64,000 nt of DNA, from assembly GCA_964527775.1 (NCBI GenBank), contig CAZGQS010000009.1, forward strand, positions 10,887 through 74,886, written 5' to 3'. Positions 1-9,233 of the stretch are shown one piece after another. The DNA is from VMCP01 sp964527775 (GTDB taxonomy: Bacteria; Bacteroidota; Bacteroidia; NS11-12g; UBA955). The notes below the pieces were generated by a model. The model saw nothing but the letters and a program-made list of their open reading frames with translations, was not told where the DNA came from and did not search any database. Each line of letters starts with the position of its first letter. Within the stretch, counting starts at the first letter, position 1. Position numbers and translations under genes: made by a program.

Positions 1-41
1 ATGGATAAATACTTAACATACCATCCCACAGAAGGGGTTTT

Positions 42-262
42 ATCGATGGTGGAAAAGGACGTGCAACAGACAATATTTTGATCGAGAGCTTCTGGAAAAC
101 TATCAAATACAATCACATTTACCTCAATCTTTGCGATACAGGTCTTGAACTATTTAAGGAGTTCAGAACTATATCAAGTGTTATAACTAGAAAAAACACC
201 AAGGCATTGGGATGAAACCCAATAATGCATATTACAAATCTTTAAAACAAAATGCTGCCTAA
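42..262 (+). pseudogene. IS3-family transposase (orfB) C-terminal remnant, frameshifted
   Basis: This is the C-terminal part of an rve-type (DDE) integrase-like transposase. One frame (42-190) reads GKGRATDNILIESFWKTIKY, the conserved block around the last catalytic Glu of IS3-group OrfB. The following frame (191-262) reads HQGIGMKPNNAYYKSL and then a stop, the typical IS3 C-terminus. The two parts lie in different frames. The middle 'YINFYN' region also looks degraded, so the copy is inactive. The 5' part lies outside the window or is missing. I saw no clear terminal inverted repeat between 262 and 353. It suggests past insertion or rearrangement beside the defence operon. Family assignment rests on motif recognition only. 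Confidence 0.75.
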
Positions 263-353
263 TACAGCGCAAAATATTAAATTAGCATCAATAACCTTTG
301 GGCCCGACAACTAGGGAGTATTATAGTATTTTACATGCAACCAAAATAGTTAG

Positions 354-3300
354 CTATATTCTTGTCAATCGTTGCGATTCGATTTTGTTAATATCTTGTA
401 ATGTTATGTTATTTTCAGTTACTAAATTTTCAAGAAATGCGCGGTTTAGTAATGTTATATCATTAGACTTTGCCAAAATTGTTGCTGATGAACTGTAATC
501 ATTATTGGTTATTATCATCAGTTTAAATTGTTCTTTAAATCTGTCCTCATAATAATTTTTTCCTGTGTAAATTTCTTGTATTGCTTCAATTCCAACTAAG
601 GATTTTGTTTGTTTAGCTTGAATAAGATAATTTTCTCCCTTTTTTAAAAGCACAATATCAACACCCTTGTCATTAGAATACGGTGTTAGATATACTTCAA
701 AACCTTGTGTTTTGTATAATGCTCCGATTGTTGCTTCAAACAAATTGGGGTTTAACCGATCAATTTCAGTGAGGGTTTGAAATTTGGGTTTACTTTCGGT
801 TTTTGTTCCAAAAATAGTTCCAAATATTTCATCAGGTGTAATTTCAGCTTGTTCTGTTGGAAATAAAGTATTACTTGCCAAAGATTTTTTGTTATTCAAT
901 AAAGCATCAAGAACTTCATCAAAAGATTTCATTCTATTACCTTCTTGGTCTTTCATTTCTTCTGGAAATATTGCCATAGGATAATAGACAAAAACATCTT
1001 TTTGTTGACCTATACGATAAGCCCTGTCAGTCGCTTGTTCTTCTTTCGCAGGATTCCAATGCCGTGTGTAATGAACAATATGATTGGCTTTGGTTACATT
1101 CAAGCCAACACCTGCTGAAATGGGCGACATAATGATCACATTGAAGCCTTCATCCTCCTGAAAACGGTCAATGGTTTGTTGTCGGCTTAGTTTAGATTTC
1201 CCTTGAAGCTGTTTTGTAGTTGGTGTATCTCCATTTATAATACTTGTGAAAACTCCAAAGGTATCGTAAACAACTTTCTGCAACATCTTTTGAGTTTCTC
1301 GCCTGTCAGCAAAAATAATTACTTTTTCATTTTTGGATTTTATATCCGCTAAAATACCCACGGTAGTTTGAAGTTTAGAGGAACTATTTATAAGTTCATC
1401 ACTAGAAAACTTCAAAATTTGACTTTCTAATAAATACGGATGGTCCGAAATGTCTCTAACTGCCCAAAGTGATTTCAATTTTTGATTTCTTTTTTCCACA
1501 CCTTCCAATTCTGAATCATTCGCCATTTCAATTTCCTGCTTGTATCTATCTATTTGAACGGTCGGCATCACTCTTTTAATTCTTGAATTTTGATCATCGT
1601 GCTTTTTAGGCAAATCTTTTGCGACATCACTTTTTAATCTTCTTTTTATAAATATTCCAATGTTGTTGCGAAGTTGTTCCGTTAATGTTCTTATGTCTGT
1701 ATTTTCATCACTCAAAGGTTTTTGGTATTCTTTCGCAAAATCTTTGGCATTGCCTAAAAGTCCTGGAACTGCAAAGTCCATTAAACACCAAATATCAACC
1801 AAGGTGTTTTCTACTGGTGTTCCTGTAATTGCAATTTTAAAATCGGCTTTCAATGCTTTACTTGCATTGGTTATAAGCGTTCCTGGTGTTTTTATTTTTT
1901 GTGCTTCGTCCAATGCTATTATTGCAAAATCAACCAATCCTAAACTGATTTGATAAGACCTTAGTGTTTCATAATTAGTTAAAATAATTTGTTTGAATTG
2001 TAGCCGTTTTGCATCTTGTTGGTTATGAATTGGGTTATTTTCTTTTGTTAAAGATACACCACTATACAGTTTACACAATGGTAAATTCTTTGGACTAAAA
2101 AATTTCTCATATTCGTTTTCCCAATTTTCAAGCAAGCTAACGGGGGCCACAATTAAGTATGGTTTGCCTTCATTATAACTTTGGCTGTGCCATTCTATGA
2201 AATACAAAAGTTGCAAGGTTTTACCTAAACCCATATCATCAGCAAGCAATCCACCAGCAAAATTTTCTTTAAACAAAGATTGCAGCCAAGAAACACCTTC
2301 TTTTTGATGTTCTTTTAAGGTGATGTTATTTTTTAAATTTGGTATTTCATAGAAGCTATGTTTCAAATTTTCGGGCAACTCATTTCCATTTGAAAACTCG
2401 GTAAGTTCTGCATTTTCTTTAATTATCAGAACTTCGTGATCTGTTTGCTTCTCATGTTTTATTGGTTTTCTTGGATTTTCAAATTGCTTTTTCGCAATCT
2501 TGATAAATTTTACAGCATCTTCAATTGGAATTTCAGCGTTTTCCCATACAACGGTTTGCTTTTTTTCATTTATAGCTTTTTCCTTCTGCTCAATGAAGTC
2601 ATTTAGTTTTTCAGGAGTTTTGAAATAAATTTTCTTTTCTCCGTGAACCTTATCTTTTATTACAATGCCTGGAATCCATTGTGATTTATATGGACTTGCA
2701 AAAGGGTAGAACTTTGGACTATAAACGCCAATTTCTTTTACTCTGTCGCTGTAAAAAACAGTAAAATCAATTACATCATCATCAAAAAACAATTCTGGGT
2801 GCTCAATGATTTTCTGAATTGCTCCTTGGTCTGAAATTTTTCTATGAGTTTTAATTTTTCGAAGTTCAACTTTCTGATTTTCTGTAATAACTACTCTTGT
2901 TGTTTCGCCATTGTTTGAAGAAACAGGATAAACATCACGTATCATTGGCAACTTATCGAAAGTATTGGTAAAACCTATTGCGTTATCAATTTCAACTGAT
3001 GGTATAATTTCAAAAATGCCATTATTGAAATCAACATCCAATTTAATTTTTTCAGGAACATATAATTCCTGATTGTTTAAAAATTGCTCCAAGGTCAACC
3101 CACTTTCTTTTGAAAGTGATTTTAATTCTGATAATTTTTTAAGATTAATAAAATTCCCTTTTTCGCTATCGGATAATTCGTTGAATTCGTCAATCGCTTG
3201 ACAGAGCAAATACTGGTTTTCGGAAAGTAGATACACGTTTTCTTCTACTTGTAAAATTGCTCCATTTCGAATTGTCTTTAATCTTGTTCCGTTCGGAGCA

Positions 3301-3623
3301 AAGTCATAAAATCCATATTTGAACTTAAAAGAATTATGTGTTAAAATTCCGCTTGATTCTACAAAAATCTCATAAGGATAACCTTCAGGCAAATCCAATA
3401 TTTGCTTGTCTATATCATTTAACCTTAAAATATCAATACTATCAACTTCACAAGTGTGTTCCGTGTAATCCGCTAATCCGTTATCATACAATTCTTTAAG
3501 AATTGCAAGTTGAGATAGATTTTCTGATTGTAGTTTTTTCCATTCAGAAACAGAAATATTGCTCTCAGTTTCATTTAGGAAAAAGAAAGAAAATTTGTTG
3601 TTAGCTTGAATATATTTAAACAT
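354..3623 (-). CDS. zorD: ZorD: SNF2-type helicase with C-terminal Mrr-like nuclease (type I Zorya)
   Basis: This is the presumed effector of a Zorya anti-phage system, a DNA translocase/nuclease acting in the cytoplasm. The 1089-residue protein has about 430 residues of uncharacterised N-terminus. An SNF2 helicase core follows, with Walker A ADDMGLGKT near residue 460, a DEAQ box (ALDEAQKIK) near 571, and motif VI with DRAYRIGQ near 866. The C-terminus (about 955-1080) is Mrr-like: GVDIVLLKKG followed by YLIQAKQT gives the D-xn-QxK nuclease signature. It starts with ATG 8 nt inside the end of zorC, so translation is probably coupled. It is the last gene of the operon. Helicase and nuclease motifs are seen directly; the Zorya role follows from the neighbours. 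Confidence 0.88.
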   Translation of the reverse strand: MFKYIQANNKFSFFFLNETESNISVSEWKKLQSENLSQLAILKELYDNGLADYTEHTCEVDSIDILRLNDIDKQILDLPEGYPYEIFVESSGILTHNSFKFKYGFYDFAPNGTRLKTIRNGAILQVEENVYLLSENQYLLCQAIDEFNELSDSEKGNFINLKKLSELKSLSKESGLTLEQFLNNQELYVPEKIKLDVDFNNGIFEIIPSVEIDNAIGFTNTFDKLPMIRDVYPVSSNNGETTRVVITENQKVELRKIKTHRKISDQGAIQKIIEHPELFFDDDVIDFTVFYSDRVKEIGVYSPKFYPFASPYKSQWIPGIVIKDKVHGEKKIYFKTPEKLNDFIEQKEKAINEKKQTVVWENAEIPIEDAVKFIKIAKKQFENPRKPIKHEKQTDHEVLIIKENAELTEFSNGNELPENLKHSFYEIPNLKNNITLKEHQKEGVSWLQSLFKENFAGGLLADDMGLGKTLQLLYFIEWHSQSYNEGKPYLIVAPVSLLENWENEYEKFFSPKNLPLCKLYSGVSLTKENNPIHNQQDAKRLQFKQIILTNYETLRSYQISLGLVDFAIIALDEAQKIKTPGTLITNASKALKADFKIAITGTPVENTLVDIWCLMDFAVPGLLGNAKDFAKEYQKPLSDENTDIRTLTEQLRNNIGIFIKRRLKSDVAKDLPKKHDDQNSRIKRVMPTVQIDRYKQEIEMANDSELEGVEKRNQKLKSLWAVRDISDHPYLLESQILKFSSDELINSSSKLQTTVGILADIKSKNEKVIIFADRRETQKMLQKVVYDTFGVFTSIINGDTPTTKQLQGKSKLSRQQTIDRFQEDEGFNVIIMSPISAGVGLNVTKANHIVHYTRHWNPAKEEQATDRAYRIGQQKDVFVYYPMAIFPEEMKDQEGNRMKSFDEVLDALLNNKKSLASNTLFPTEQAEITPDEIFGTIFGTKTESKPKFQTLTEIDRLNPNLFEATIGALYKTQGFEVYLTPYSNDKGVDIVLLKKGENYLIQAKQTKSLVGIEAIQEIYTGKNYYEDRFKEQFKLMIITNNDYSSSATILAKSNDITLLNRAFLENLVTENNITLQDINKIESQRLTRI

Positions 3624-5043
3624 TTATTCCTGCTATATTTTTAAACCAATACTCAAAAACTTGTTCCCATCTTAAATCTCCATCATTATGAGTTAAACGA
3701 CCTTCTATGTTAGTGTCATTTATACTGTATCCAGAACGATAAACAAGCATTGGCATTGAGCCATTTCTTAATTCATCTACACTTTCTAAACGATAATTTA
3801 AATTTGGTTTATTATTACCATTCATTTTGTAAGCATAAAAAGCATAACCAGCATCACTAAATTCAATGAGCATATAGTCTCCTATGTAAAGTATAAATGC
3901 CGACACTTCTCTGTTGCTTGAAACAACTTGAAATCGCCCGTCTAAATATTCTACAATTCTTCTGTCTCTCTTGAGAATATATTTAGTTTGAGTCGGTCCG
4001 TAAACTTTAAAAGAAACTCTATTCTTTGAAGCCACTCTAAGCCAAAAACGTTTTCTTCTTTCATCATTGATACAAACTCTAAAAAAAATATCAATGAAAT
4101 GTTTAGCAATCCATTCGTCTAGAATATTTCTTGCTTCAATGATTTCACTTCGTTCAATATCAGTTGCATTTTCAAAAGCACTCCAATTTGAAACATTGCT
4201 TGGGTCACCTATTTGAGTAAAAGCAATTCTTTTTATACTGTCTTGAAGTTCGGAAAATTCAGGCTTATTCGCTTGTATAATTATTTTACTGATTAATCTT
4301 TTATTTGTAATTGAACTATTATGTTTAAGTAAGGCTTGATTCAAATTTTCAATTTCAGTTGATATATTATTTTTGTTCCTTTCGTAATAATTTACAATAA
4401 CTTTAGAGAAATAGGCATAATCAAACCACGATTCAGGAACACCTAATATTTTTGTAGCTTCTTGAATTGGCTTATTAAGTTTTGCTATGGTGTCGCCTAA
4501 TTCCGAATCTCCATCTTTTAAGTTGAAAAATATTTTGTTTTTTTTGAATAAGGCTAATGTATTTCGATTGCCTGAATAATTAACTAATTTTTGACTGATG
4601 AAATGCTCTAATTGCTCTAATGATTTCGGATATCTTGTTTCCCAATTCCTCAAAAAGCAATCTATCAAACCAACCAAAAATGAATCCCGCCAGTTTGATT
4701 CTAACAATGTCAAAGCATATTTCAACTCGTTTTCATTGATAAAAATGGAAGTTAAACTCTGTTCTGAATGATTCAAGGAATAGGTAAGCGTTCTTAATTC
4801 TCTTCGTTCGAAACTCACATCTGTTATTATAATAGATTTTTTAAATTTTCTAAACACTTGAGGTATCAGATTATTCCCTGAAAATGTAAACGAATTTGCT
4901 CCAACTTCTTCTGATATTTTTTGAAGTTTGTCAATTCTATGTTCATTCAAAGATGTAACGGCAATTGGAATAATCTTTTGTGCCGTCTGCTGAAATGAAG
5001 TCGGTGAAAAATGAAATTGCAAAATGTCCTGGATCGTTAACAT
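3616..5043 (-). CDS. zorC: ZorC: EH-signature protein of type I Zorya
   Basis: This 475-residue soluble protein sits between ZorA and ZorD, the position and size of ZorC. Its C-terminal third has the features after which the EH-signature family is named: an INDERRKRFWLRVA block, a Glu in YMLIEFS (about E394) and a His in THNDGDLRW (about H452). In the family, ZorC is thought to bind DNA and cooperate with ZorD. No membrane segment or known enzyme motif is visible. It starts 1 nt after the zorA stop and overlaps zorD by 8 nt. Assignment depends on the C-terminal motifs plus context; the N-terminal 300 residues are not recognisable. Confidence 0.83.
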   Translation of the reverse strand: MLTIQDILQFHFSPTSFQQTAQKIIPIAVTSLNEHRIDKLQKISEEVGANSFTFSGNNLIPQVFRKFKKSIIITDVSFERRELRTLTYSLNHSEQSLTSIFINENELKYALTLLESNWRDSFLVGLIDCFLRNWETRYPKSLEQLEHFISQKLVNYSGNRNTLALFKKNKIFFNLKDGDSELGDTIAKLNKPIQEATKILGVPESWFDYAYFSKVIVNYYERNKNNISTEIENLNQALLKHNSSITNKRLISKIIIQANKPEFSELQDSIKRIAFTQIGDPSNVSNWSAFENATDIERSEIIEARNILDEWIAKHFIDIFFRVCINDERRKRFWLRVASKNRVSFKVYGPTQTKYILKRDRRIVEYLDGRFQVVSSNREVSAFILYIGDYMLIEFSDAGYAFYAYKMNGNNKPNLNYRLESVDELRNGSMPMLVYRSGYSINDTNIEGRLTHNDGDLRWEQVFEYWFKNIAGINV

Positions 5044-5044
5044 A

Positions 5045-6580
5045 CTAGTTTCTTCTTCCGTTCAACTTACTCAGTTGTTCAGTTAGTTCTTCTAAAATAT
5101 CTTCTTGTTTTGACGATGCTCCTGCAAGTGATTCCGCTGTCTTGGTCAATGCATCTGTGTATTTAACTAAATAAGTTTCAAGACTTCCTCCCACAGTCGC
5201 TTGGTAATCTTTTAACCCAATTGTTATTTTTCCAAAAATTTCTTGTAGTCCTTTTTCTATAATTTCAAATTTCTGTGCGTAATCGGCAGAAACAATTTTT
5301 GCTGTTTCTAAAGATTTTTGAATTTCAGTAATTGTATTGGAATTGTTTTGTAAGAACTGGTTTGAGTGCTTAGAAAACTCGTTTTGCGATTCCCCGAATT
5401 TACTTGATGATGAGTTTATTTCCTGAGAAATATTTCTAAAAGTTGAAATCACCGTTTCAAGTTCTGATTGAGCTTGATTAAGTTTTGAAATGCTACCGTT
5501 TACTTCCATGGATAGTCCATTCATTTTTTCAATACTTAAATTGAAAGCACTCAAAAGATTTTCAGAAACTTGTAAGTTTTTAGATTGTTCGGTTAATAAT
5601 GTTTGTTGTCCAGTTTGTAAACCTCCGACCTGTTCTCTCAATATTTCACTCATATGTTCAACCTGCATTTTCATTTGGTTGGTAGATTCTTCGGATTGAG
5701 AAAGTGTTTGCCTAGAAATTTGTTGCACAACGTCTTGTAAACCCCTAAAGTTCTCATTGAGGTTATCTGTCATTTTCTGCAATTTTAAGGGGAAATCCGA
5801 TAACGATCCACCTGCTTGACCAAGTAATCCAGCCAATCGTTCCATTTCATTTTTAGTATCTCCGCTCATTGAAGTTTTAAATTCTTCGACCATTTTACCC
5901 ATAGATTCCTGCAGATCTTTAACAATATTTTGGGTCATATCAGTTGCTGGGTCTTTGAGTTTGTTGCCTAAACTCTCAATTTCGGCTTTCACCAATTTTA
6001 ACTCAGCTACCACTCCTTCTGCTGGATTATTTAAAATTTCCTCAAAACCTGCTGAAATCGTTAATGCTAAATCAGAAGAAAATGTTTGTAAGGATGTTGA
6101 TTGCTTTTGAGATTCTTTATAAATATCACGGAAAATATTTCCTGGTCTAATTGTGTTCCCGTTTTCATCGATAGAAGAGAAATTATTTCTTAATTCTTCA
6201 ATGACTTCGATAAGTTTGTTTATGGCTTTAGTTTCATCACTTAAAACTCCTTTTTCATTTTTGTTTTTTACAAATGCTATTCGTTTTGAAAAGATAATGG
6301 AAAGCGCTATTCCAACTATAGAAGCAAAAAATGCTGTTTTTAATCCCTGCAGTAATGTTGGAATACTTTTTTCAATGTCATCAGGATTAAAGAACCATAA
6401 GCCGTAAGCAATACCACCAAAAGTCCCTAAAATACCTATTGTAGTAAACATTGAAGGAATTAATTCTAAGTCATTTAGATTTACTTCACTGTAGTTTTTC
6501 TTCGCAATATTGAGTACATAGATTCCATAAATAAGATATGAAAACATCGATATTGTGATAAAGATTTCAACTATGTTCAT
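5045..6580 (-). CDS. zorA: ZorA: MotA/ExbB-like proton-channel subunit with cytoplasmic coiled-coil tail
   Basis: This is the inner-membrane motor subunit of the Zorya system. Residues about 4-27, 39-65 and 75-100 are hydrophobic helices of the MotA/TolQ/ExbB type; the second carries the small-residue stretch TTIGILGTFGGIAYGL. The remaining roughly 400 residues are Gln/Asn/Ser/Glu-rich heptad sequence without membrane segments, matching the long cytoplasmic tail that sets ZorA apart from MotA. At 511 residues it is shorter than well-studied type I ZorA proteins (around 700), which implies a shorter tail. The start overlaps the zorB stop (ATGA), so the two membrane subunits are translationally coupled. 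A flagellar role is unlikely, since no flagellar gene is nearby. Confidence 0.87.
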   Translation of the reverse strand: MNIVEIFITISMFSYLIYGIYVLNIAKKNYSEVNLNDLELIPSMFTTIGILGTFGGIAYGLWFFNPDDIEKSIPTLLQGLKTAFFASIVGIALSIIFSKRIAFVKNKNEKGVLSDETKAINKLIEVIEELRNNFSSIDENGNTIRPGNIFRDIYKESQKQSTSLQTFSSDLALTISAGFEEILNNPAEGVVAELKLVKAEIESLGNKLKDPATDMTQNIVKDLQESMGKMVEEFKTSMSGDTKNEMERLAGLLGQAGGSLSDFPLKLQKMTDNLNENFRGLQDVVQQISRQTLSQSEESTNQMKMQVEHMSEILREQVGGLQTGQQTLLTEQSKNLQVSENLLSAFNLSIEKMNGLSMEVNGSISKLNQAQSELETVISTFRNISQEINSSSSKFGESQNEFSKHSNQFLQNNSNTITEIQKSLETAKIVSADYAQKFEIIEKGLQEIFGKITIGLKDYQATVGGSLETYLVKYTDALTKTAESLAGASSKQEDILEELTEQLSKLNGRRN

Positions 6581-7299
6581 TTTTGTTCAATTTTTTTAAG
6601 TGCTTCGTTAATAATGTCTTCGCTAGTTGTTACAATTCTAAATTCAACTCGTCTTGATTTGTCATTGTCAATTGGCTGCTTGCTGCCAAATGCTATTTTA
6701 AATTCTTTATCTACAGTTCGTCCGTATGAAAGACCATTGGCTGTCAACCAATACTGTAATCTATCTTTTTTATTTGGTTCTAGATTAATAAAACAATCTT
6801 GTTGTCTCAGAAATCCTAAAACATTTCTTGCTCTGTTTTGAGACAATTCCATATTGTCAATGTAGGGGTCGCTCGTTTTATTAATGGGTTTAGTATTTGT
6901 GTGTCCTTCGATACGAATTTCTGCAATTTTATCAATGTATTTATCTTGTAAAACAACTCTTAAATATTTAGGCAGAAACTCTCTTAAAATACTTTGGAAA
7001 GTAGTAGTAACATCTGATTTTCCTTCATCAAACAAAACCTGTGGATTTGTAAATTTTATTGACAAATCATTGTCAAGTTTTAAATTCCATTTTGCAAAAT
7101 CTTTTTTAAAAGCTTCATTTAATTCGATATATAAAGCGACTTTTGATTCTTCATAGTCCTTAAATATTTGATTTTGTTCCTTCTGTCGCTTTTCCATCAA
7201 TGCCATATAAGAAATAGACATGAAAAGAAAAATCACCATTAAAACTGTCATAAGGTCGGCCAAGGGAATCCAATGACTTTCTTTCTTCGTTCCTGACAT
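6577..7299 (-). CDS. zorB: ZorB: MotB/OmpA-like peptidoglycan-binding proton-channel subunit
   Basis: This is the stator-like partner of ZorA. The sequence begins with a short cytoplasmic segment, then one membrane helix (about 10-32) containing a single Asp (D15, in PLADLMTVLM) that matches the proton-binding Asp of MotB. A linker follows. An OmpA-type peptidoglycan-binding domain occupies about residues 110-235, with IRIEGHTNT, the NMELSQNRARNV block and the C-terminal SRRVEFRI motif. It is the first gene of the operon; known type I systems usually place zorA first. The 530-bp space upstream presumably holds the promoter, though I found no convincing TAnnTTTG box there. Confidence 0.88.
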   Translation of the reverse strand: MSGTKKESHWIPLADLMTVLMVIFLFMSISYMALMEKRQKEQNQIFKDYEESKVALYIELNEAFKKDFAKWNLKLDNDLSIKFTNPQVLFDEGKSDVTTTFQSILREFLPKYLRVVLQDKYIDKIAEIRIEGHTNTKPINKTSDPYIDNMELSQNRARNVLGFLRQQDCFINLEPNKKDRLQYWLTANGLSYGRTVDKEFKIAFGSKQPIDNDKSRRVEFRIVTTSEDIINEALKKIEQK

Positions 7300-7832
7300 T
7301 TATTTCTCTGTATTATTTAAGAATGTGGAATGTAATTTTGTGCGATGGGTTGCAATTCTTTTGGTTTTGCGAAAGCGTATAATTGCCTATTCATTTTTTT
7401 AGTCTTTTTAATTTAGCATTGTCTATGTTTTAGTGACAGCTAATTCAGTTATACTCTCAATGATAATTCGCTTTGGGATTCAATAGGGCCTTTTTGCGCA
7501 ATTTCATTTAACATATAATCCCTCCAAAATTAATCAAAATCAAGAAAATAACCATATCGGTTGATAATAACCTGCAATGGTAAATAATAGTCAACTAGCA
7601 TCCAACAATCATCTCAAATATTGTCTACTCAAAAGGAAAAATAAATTAAAACTCCATCGGCATTCACGCTGCAATGACCGTCTCAGAAATGATTAACAGT
7701 TTCGATAAAGCTGATTCCATTAGACCAAGATGGCGATCACTTTTGGATCATTAGCAAATGTGATGGTCTATGCAGCTGACTCTGCCGGAGTTGAATATGT
7801 GATCAACGGTTTCGACAAATTATCCGGTTAGA
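7300..7832. other. Intergenic region upstream of the Zorya operon
   Basis: This AT-rich stretch of about 530 bp lies between divergent or unrelated units. It has no long open frame. A 33-codon frame at 7730-7831 (+) ending INGFDKLSG, and a short out-of-frame stretch just before it reading INSFDKADS, share an I-N-x-F-D-K motif. They may be the debris of a lost gene. I saw no clear promoter, terminator or inverted repeat. The zorB promoter should lie in the part nearest 7300. Confidence 0.4.
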
Positions 7833-8612
7833 TTAGTTAAAAAATTGCCCTCGTTCAGTTGGTTTAGATAAATTCATCCAATAAATGACCACAGGCTCCA
7901 ACTCTTCTGATTTTCCATTGGAATTTACATCTTTACGAGCAAAAATGTATAAATAGTCATTAATGTGATCATATTCAGATTTAATCACATTTAGATTTTT
8001 GGGAATTAGTTCAGATATTTTATCGCCTGACATATCAAATAGATATAACCTTCTCAAGTCCTTATCATTGATAAAACTATCCTTATTTGTATCTTCGTCA
8101 TACGCTGAAACCATGATGTAATCTCGTAATATACGTTTACCTTTTAATGTATCTATTGTTTCGGTTGGATAATAAATAGTGTTTATTAACAATGGTTTAT
8201 TAAACAATGCTTTTTGTTTTTTTTGATTTAGATCATGGATGTATACATTTACCATTTTACGCCCATAAACTGCTCTAAAACCCGGAATTAAGTTATTATT
8301 CCAGTTATCGTTTGTTATACCTGGGGCGGGATAAGAGTAATGAAAATCAGGTGAACCAGAATAGAATCCATCAGTGTAATTGTTTTTCAGCATCTGAAAA
8401 ATAGGCGTAATTCGAATGTTTGGATATCTAGTGATTAAAATGTTTTGGGGACGTGAGGCTACATTACTTGCATTTGATGGAATCTCATTGCAATCAACAC
8501 TCGAACCCTCTGTTGCTCTTGTAAGAGTTTGTCTCCTACTCTTCTTTTGATTATCAGAACAGCTCAATATTAAACATATACTTAAAAGGCGAAAAACGAT
8601 TGTGATCTTCAT
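7833..8612 (-). CDS. Lipoprotein of unknown function
   Basis: The N-terminus is a lipoprotein signal: a basic start, a hydrophobic stretch, and a lipobox ending LILSC with Cys at about residue 18. The mature part is hydrophilic and rich in Asn, Asp and Tyr, with ITRYPNIRITPIFQML and a stretch resembling EF-hand-like loops (DEDTNKDSFINDKD, DVNSNGKSEE). These Asp/Asn-rich loops could bind calcium, but this is inference. No family is recognised. It ends just beyond the putative gene debris of the preceding intergenic space and is transcribed away from the TIR-like gene. It is probably an accessory-region gene anchored in the inner or outer membrane. Confidence 0.75.
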   Translation of the reverse strand: MKITIVFRLLSICLILSCSDNQKKSRRQTLTRATEGSSVDCNEIPSNASNVASRPQNILITRYPNIRITPIFQMLKNNYTDGFYSGSPDFHYSYPAPGITNDNWNNNLIPGFRAVYGRKMVNVYIHDLNQKKQKALFNKPLLINTIYYPTETIDTLKGKRILRDYIMVSAYDEDTNKDSFINDKDLRRLYLFDMSGDKISELIPKNLNVIKSEYDHINDYLYIFARKDVNSNGKSEELEPVVIYWMNLSKPTERGQFFN

Positions 8613-8768
8613 TTTATTAGGATTAGTTTTTTTATTATTCGGATTGCAGCGCTTAGTTATTGATTGGGCTAAAATAGTATTTTACCTATGTATTAAAAAG
8701 GGAATTCAGATGAATCTGTTATTAACCCCAAGGCCAACAACACAACAAATATTATATTCGTATTCATA

Positions 8769-9233
8769 ATGACCATTCAAAACAAGTATATTTTTTTTAT
8801 TTATAATTCAGATAAAAACGATCTCACAACTGAAAAAATAATGAGATGGCGGGATCTGTTCATTAATGAAAACATATACATTGACAGTTGCGGTATTGAT
8901 TTAGCTCGTGATGAATATTCAGACTATTCAGACGCTATTAATATAATTTTAAAGTCAACAATTGAAAAATCTGATGTAGTATTTTTACTAATCACAGAAA
9001 ACACACACCTAGATTCACAAACAATGGAGCATTTAAAAATAGCCATTGAATGCCGCAAGAAAATTATTGGATTTGTTTCTGAAGCCATCAAAAATCTAAA
9101 TGATTACTGGCTAAAATTCAGACTGAATTCTATATTACCTTTGCAAGACGATGTAATTTTAAATCAGATTAAGAATATCAGAAATTCAACTTTTCCAATC
9201 CAAAAAGACCGTGATATTCTTGATATCTCTTAG
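8769..9233 (+). CDS. Small TIR-like (flavodoxin-fold) domain protein
   Basis: This 154-residue protein reads as an alternating beta/alpha Rossmann-like domain. Strand one is KYIFFIYN, followed by a helix and a second strand IYIDSCGI. A hydrophobic strand DVVFLLITE is followed by the segment SQTMEHLKIAIECRKKIIGF. That last block resembles the TIR/ThsB-like (DUF1863) arrangement, where a Glu in a helix precedes an A-x-x-x-x-K-x-I-I-x-V strand. The location beside Zorya and toxin-antitoxin genes fits a defence role such as NAD hydrolysis or signalling, but no partner is adjacent. The C-terminus overlaps the convergent next gene by 48 bp. It could instead be a deoxyribosyltransferase-like fold. 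Confidence 0.6.
   Translation: MTIQNKYIFFIYNSDKNDLTTEKIMRWRDLFINENIYIDSCGIDLARDEYSDYSDAINIILKSTIEKSDVVFLLITENTHLDSQTMEHLKIAIECRKKIIGFVSEAIKNLNDYWLKFRLNSILPLQDDVILNQIKNIRNSTFPIQKDRDILDIS

Noticed and set aside
6577..7299. Flagellar or gliding stator function for ZorA/ZorB
   Set aside because: The pair is followed directly by ZorC- and ZorD-like genes and has no motility genes nearby.
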